From Echinostoma caproni (lineage: Eukaryota; Platyhelminthes; Trematoda; Plagiorchiida; Echinostomatidae), in assembly GCA_900618425.1 (NCBI GenBank), contig UZAN01040632.1:15381-39266 (forward strand): DNA of 23,886 nucleotides, in the 5' to 3' direction. Both the position numbers and the translations under genes were made by a program. The notes beneath the pieces were generated by a model, which saw only the letters and a list, made by a program, of their open reading frames with translations, was not told the origin of the DNA and ran no database searches. This document shows, in pieces, positions 20,331 to 23,886 of this stretch. Each line of letters starts with the position of its first letter. Position 1 is the first letter of the stretch.

Positions 20331-23120
20331 GTGCTCATCGTCTCACTGGATTTTATTAATATCTCGACGTCAAACATGTTCCGGAACCATACCTACTCCT
20401 GTCAGGATATTCTTAGATTGAAATCTGTTAATTCTGTGCCTCATACAAACAATATGCTTGGAGAATATGACAATCATGCTTGGATCAAGAAGCGCAAGCG
20501 TGCTGGATGGTAGTGTGCGCTGAATAGCACCCCTCCTGCCAAGATGACCGTGCCGTCATTGGTCAGTACCAACGTTCGCTCTCTCTTCGCAAAGATCTCG
20601 GATTTAACTTCCTCACTGAACACATGCATACATTCCAACACATGTGTTCTATGCATACAAAACACATGGTTGAATCAAAACGTTGAGGATGCTCTCGTGC
20701 AGATAGATGGTTTCGACTGTTACTGGCAGGATGGACAACATAGCAGGAAGAAAACTGGAGGCGGTGTGGCAACGTACATCAACACTTCTTGGTGTGGCAA
20801 GTCTGAAGCGGTTTTCAGCTATTCTGAAAAATCCGTTCGTTATCATCCCAGATTTCCCCGCTATAAAAGTACAATTATTACTAATGTGTATATACCTCCT
20901 TGGTGCTTTCAATCAGATATACCTTCTTTCTTTGATCATTACATCCCGTTTTTGATTCCAATAGTAGATGAAAATCTTCATTTGGCTGTTGTTGACTTCA
21001 ACCATGCAAGCATTTTCCCTCTGCATTCTTTTGGCTTGTCTGATTTGTCTCACTCTCCTACCAGAGGCAGCTCTATACTTGACCGGATAGTCACAAACCG
21101 ACCCACCTTGTTTTCGCTCAAATTAATGGCCCCAGACGCTACCAGTGATCAATGTGTTCTCCCCTTAAGACCAAAGATATACTCCTGCTCTGCATATCCA
21201 ATATTCATACGATCAAACCAGATAAGGTTTCATCTCCGTAACATTTTATCAACCCGCATTTCTCTTTTCTATTGTTCCATAACGGTTGCCCAATCTTGGT
21301 TTGCTTCTGGTTCATCACTTCTTAACCGTGTCAGTCTTTTCGCCAAAAAGATGAAATCGATTTTCCAATTTTGCTGTCCCATGAAAACTCGGTTTGTTTT
21401 CAACAGCAAAATTGCATCTCCTCGCTTGAACTCACTACGAAGGCAAAAGGAACGATCCTATAAATCTTACCATCTATCTGCTGTAAAGTACTATTCTAAC
21501 TTAATTAAGGCTGAGATTACACGTGTGAACAAGACGTTCGCTTCCGAAATCCTGCAAACGAAAAACACAAGGTTTCTGTGGCAAGGAATTCGTCTTCTCT
21601 GCCCACAACAAAAGAAAAACGTGAACAGTGATGTTGATGTAAATAGTCTTAAAGCTGTATTTCTTTATCCGTCTAACGATACCCAGATACCCTTTTCCCC
21701 ATGTGTGGTTTCCAATTCTGATCTGTTCCCTTTTCCTACGTTCCTTCAAACCATCGTCATCTGCGAGCCCTGATGGTCTTTCTCCAGTGTTCACAAGTTT
21801 GGAGCAGCCCCTCTAACTAGCATGATGGCATCCCTCATCAACGACCCTCTTTCTGCACAGATGATTCCCGATTCCCGGCGACCAGTGACCATAATACCTG
21901 TGCCAAAGACCTCATCCTCAACCGTTCTTGCAAAACATTTTCGTCCCATCGCATTGACGTCTGTAGTTCTAAAGTTGGCTGAGAAAGCCATCTTGAGTCG
22001 CTTACAATCAATTGTCACCACTCCCCATGATCCTCTCCAGTTTGCATATAAACCCAACAGATCCACTTAGGATGATGTGTCCACTCTGGTCCATTTTATA
22101 AGCAAGTCATTGAACAGCTCTGCCAAATCTGTTCGTTGCGTTTTCTCGATTATTTGTCATTCCTCCTTTTTAAACTTGAATCTTTTGGCACCCGGAGAGA
22201 GCTGATTTCATGGCTTTCTGATTATTTCACCTAAAGAACCCAGTGCACAAAGCTGGGTAGGAATACCTGAAGTCCTCTAGTCAATAATTCTGGTGTGCTT
22301 CAAGGTTCTGTCCTTTCTCCGTATCTTTTCTCTGCTTTCATTATTGATCTTTTAGTTCCACATCCTGCTCATATCCAAAAGTATACTGACGGTGTCGCTT
22401 TATGTCAGACCGTTTCTTCTTCTTCGGAATTTTCTTCCTTCACTGAAAATCTGTCCCTAATCGAACAGTTTTCAAACCAGTCTGGCCTTAATCTTAACAC
22501 ATCCAAGTGATTGGAGTGCACTTTTAGTTCTTCCCGCTCCATATTCACGTCAGACTCTGGAACCCTTAATAGTAACCTTTTGTCTAGATCGGCCTCAGCC
22601 AAATATCTGGGTGTTACTATCTTCGGTAGTCAACACACATTCAGAACTGTATGGGAAATTTCCGGCGCCTCTCCTTTCAGCCTCCGAAAGCTCAGACAAT
22701 TTCGCAATCCCCAACAAGTTTTGTTCTCTTTTGTTAAGTAATGCATTCTCCCTATTTTACTTTACTGCTCTCGTGTAGTGTCTCCCAGTCTATTGAATCA
22801 AGACTTTAAAACTGTCCGTCGTGGATTAATGATACTAAGTCGTGCATCTTTAAGTTCTGCCGAGTCATTGATCACAGAACTTACTAATGATCATGTGAAG
22901 TCTTGTATGACCTTTGTCAATAAGATTCTAAACAACCCCACCCATCTTCTGCATTTTGATTTATCTTCTTGTCGCTCCCACTCGATCACTCGTTCCTCTT
23001 TTCGGTACCTACACTCCCGAATAAACATTTGTAAAAACCCTACTGTACCGTATCTGGCTCGCACCTTGACCAACAAGGAACGAGTTATGAATGAATTATG
23101 TCAATTTTTAATTGAATGAA
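20331..23120 (+). pseudogene. CR1-like LINE ORF: endonuclease plus reverse transcriptase, inactivated
   Basis: One frame runs from 20331 through a TAG (20511-20513) to 21773. The N-terminal part (SCQDILRLKSVN..RKRAG) precedes the endonuclease: VSTNVRSLFAK (20562 onward), CIQNTWLNQ, GGGVATYIN, YIPP, VVDFNH, ILDRIVTNRP and SDQCVL. The reverse transcriptase continues as VTIIPVPKTSS, HFRPIALTSVVLKLAEKAIL (about 21940-22000) and QFAYKPNRST, then after a damaged motif A as SGVLQGSVLSPYLFSAFI (from about 22292) and KYTDGVALC (22379-22405), with the C-terminal part to 23119. Further stops lie at 22067-22069, 22508-22510 and 22739-22741, and frames change near 21774 and 22150. Key residues are altered: Glu of ETWL is Asn, His of SDH is Gln, and YADD is YTDG. 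The layout matches CR1/L2-group LINEs. It is almost full length, unlike the other copies here, but cannot be active. Confidence 0.85.
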
Positions 23121-23261
23121 TCAAACTTTAGAGACATTTATTTTTTTACACAGCACTCTATTGAATTTATTTATACTTCTGTTTTCTCCGGTGTGACGAC
23201 CAGTGTAACTGAAACGCAAGCATATCTCAGCTTGAAAAAGTTATACAAATACAAATACAAA
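23121..23261 (+). repeat. 3' untranslated region and repeat tail of the CR1-like LINE
   Basis: After the ORF end a short untranslated stretch leads to three copies of ATACAA (23243-23260). Short tandem repeats in place of a poly(A) tail are characteristic of CR1/L2-group LINE 3' ends, so this fixes the element's right end near 23261. Confidence 0.65.
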
Positions 23262-23671
23262 CCCCGGTCGCAATGCAATCAATATTTTAACTATATATTC
23301 GTCATATCAGGAATTGCCGTAACTAGTCATGTCCTCCGACATGCTTCTTAAGGTTACGCATAAGAGTACTGCAGACAATGAAGTCTCAGTTATGCTAACA
23401 CTTTTCTCAATAACCGACCTAGACTACTAAATGTTCCCAGTTTTTTCTGGTCTCTGCTACCTGGTTCACTCAACCACACTTCGACCGTGCTGCCAGATAA
23501 CCAGTTTGAACCCTAATTTTTATTTGAAATTAATCACGGTTTTTGTGGACAAAACTTCAATCGTGCTTGCAAACAACCTAGAACAAGCAGATACCGCAGG
23601 GTAATTTGGACGCTTTTGGTGTATTCCCTTGTTATGTGAGACTACTAATCAGAATAAAACGTGGTAATACT
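23262..23671. other. Stretch between two LINE copies, no gene seen
   Basis: No domain or repeat could be read. Short frames on both strands look like chance. Confidence 0.4.
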
Positions 23672-23886
23672 ACTGTGTTGGCATTTGCCAACTGGAGGTA
23701 TCTGTGGCGCCGTCGCGACATCCGGCTGTCTGTGAAGGATCGAGTGCATGCCGCAGCCAATCCTGCTATACGGTGCATAAACTTGAGCATAGGGTGTCGG
23801 TGTACGAACAGCGCTGTCTACGCAGCATTGCATGAATCTGGCGGGGCAACCGAATTGGTAATGCTGAAGTTAGGCGCAGAGTTTTA
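23672..23886 (+). pseudogene. RTE-like LINE reverse transcriptase C-terminal region, cut by window edge
   Basis: One frame reads WRYLWRRRDIRLSVKDRVHA (from about 23693). A second reads LLYGA, stop, T, stop (from 23763), matching the conserved LLYGCETW block with two nonsense changes. A third reads VSVYEQRCLRSIA (from 23794), TGA at 23833-23835, then IWRGNRIGNAEVRRRVL to the edge. The block order LWRRRDIRL, LLYGCETW, RCLRSIA, NAEVRRRVLG is the C-terminal region of RTE-clade ORFs such as the schistosome SR2 type. It lies upstream, in element order, of the piece seen at 7392-7680, and both could belong to one family. Frames shift near 23755 and 23785, so the copy is dead. It continues beyond the window. 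Confidence 0.8.

Noticed and set aside
21501..22066. Minus-strand frames of 91-97 codons
   Set aside because: Shadows of the CR1-like LINE ORF on the plus strand.
1..23886. CRISPR array, bacterial operons, rRNA or functional tRNA genes
   Set aside because: None present; the repeats are dispersed eukaryotic retroelements, and the only tRNA-like units are SINE heads lacking a proper acceptor stem.

Overview
The window looks like animal nuclear DNA, most probably from a digenean flatworm (trematode). It is AT-rich, has no dense gene array, contains one assembly gap (343 N) and is dominated by decayed retroelements: GIY-YIG Penelope-like elements, an RTE-like LINE resembling the schistosome SR2 type, a CR1-like LINE and tRNA-related SINEs. 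The taxonomic placement is inferred from this repeat mix; no rRNA, tRNA or recognised host protein confirms it.

Layout. 1-180 is a GC-rich repeat-like edge. 493-614 is the best candidate host exon (minus strand, good splice sites on both sides). 1226-2130 is a decayed Penelope-like element (copy A: reverse transcriptase thumb plus GIY-YIG domain). 3757-3826 is a tRNA-like SINE head or tRNA pseudogene (minus). 7392-7680 is the 3' end of an RTE-like LINE. 8644-8668 is a perfect hairpin. 8886-9680 is an unidentified long minus-strand reading frame with a few stops. 11298-11640 is the gap. 13969-14630 holds LINE reverse transcriptase remnants. 15334-15701 is a second Penelope-like fragment (copy B, with the FVDD catalytic motif). 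17468-18640 is a third Penelope-like copy (C), with the RT end, GIY-YIG, a terminal region carrying a TATA-like box and a hammerhead-ribozyme-like core, and a 34-bp inverted copy of that terminal sequence at its 5' edge. 19592-19788 is a tRNA-derived SINE with a 15-bp target-site duplication. 20331-23261 is a nearly full-length but dead CR1-like LINE. 23672 to the right edge is another RTE-like LINE piece.

There is no operon-like cooperation here. The window is best read as an intron or intergenic stretch that has collected retrotransposons of at least four classes. None has an intact ORF, and the SINE is the best preserved insertion. The observations most worth checking are the Penelope copy C terminal structure, the unidentified minus-strand frame near 9 kb and the candidate spliced exon near 0.5 kb. 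Everything between these features appears to be ordinary AT-rich non-coding DNA in which short open frames arise by chance.
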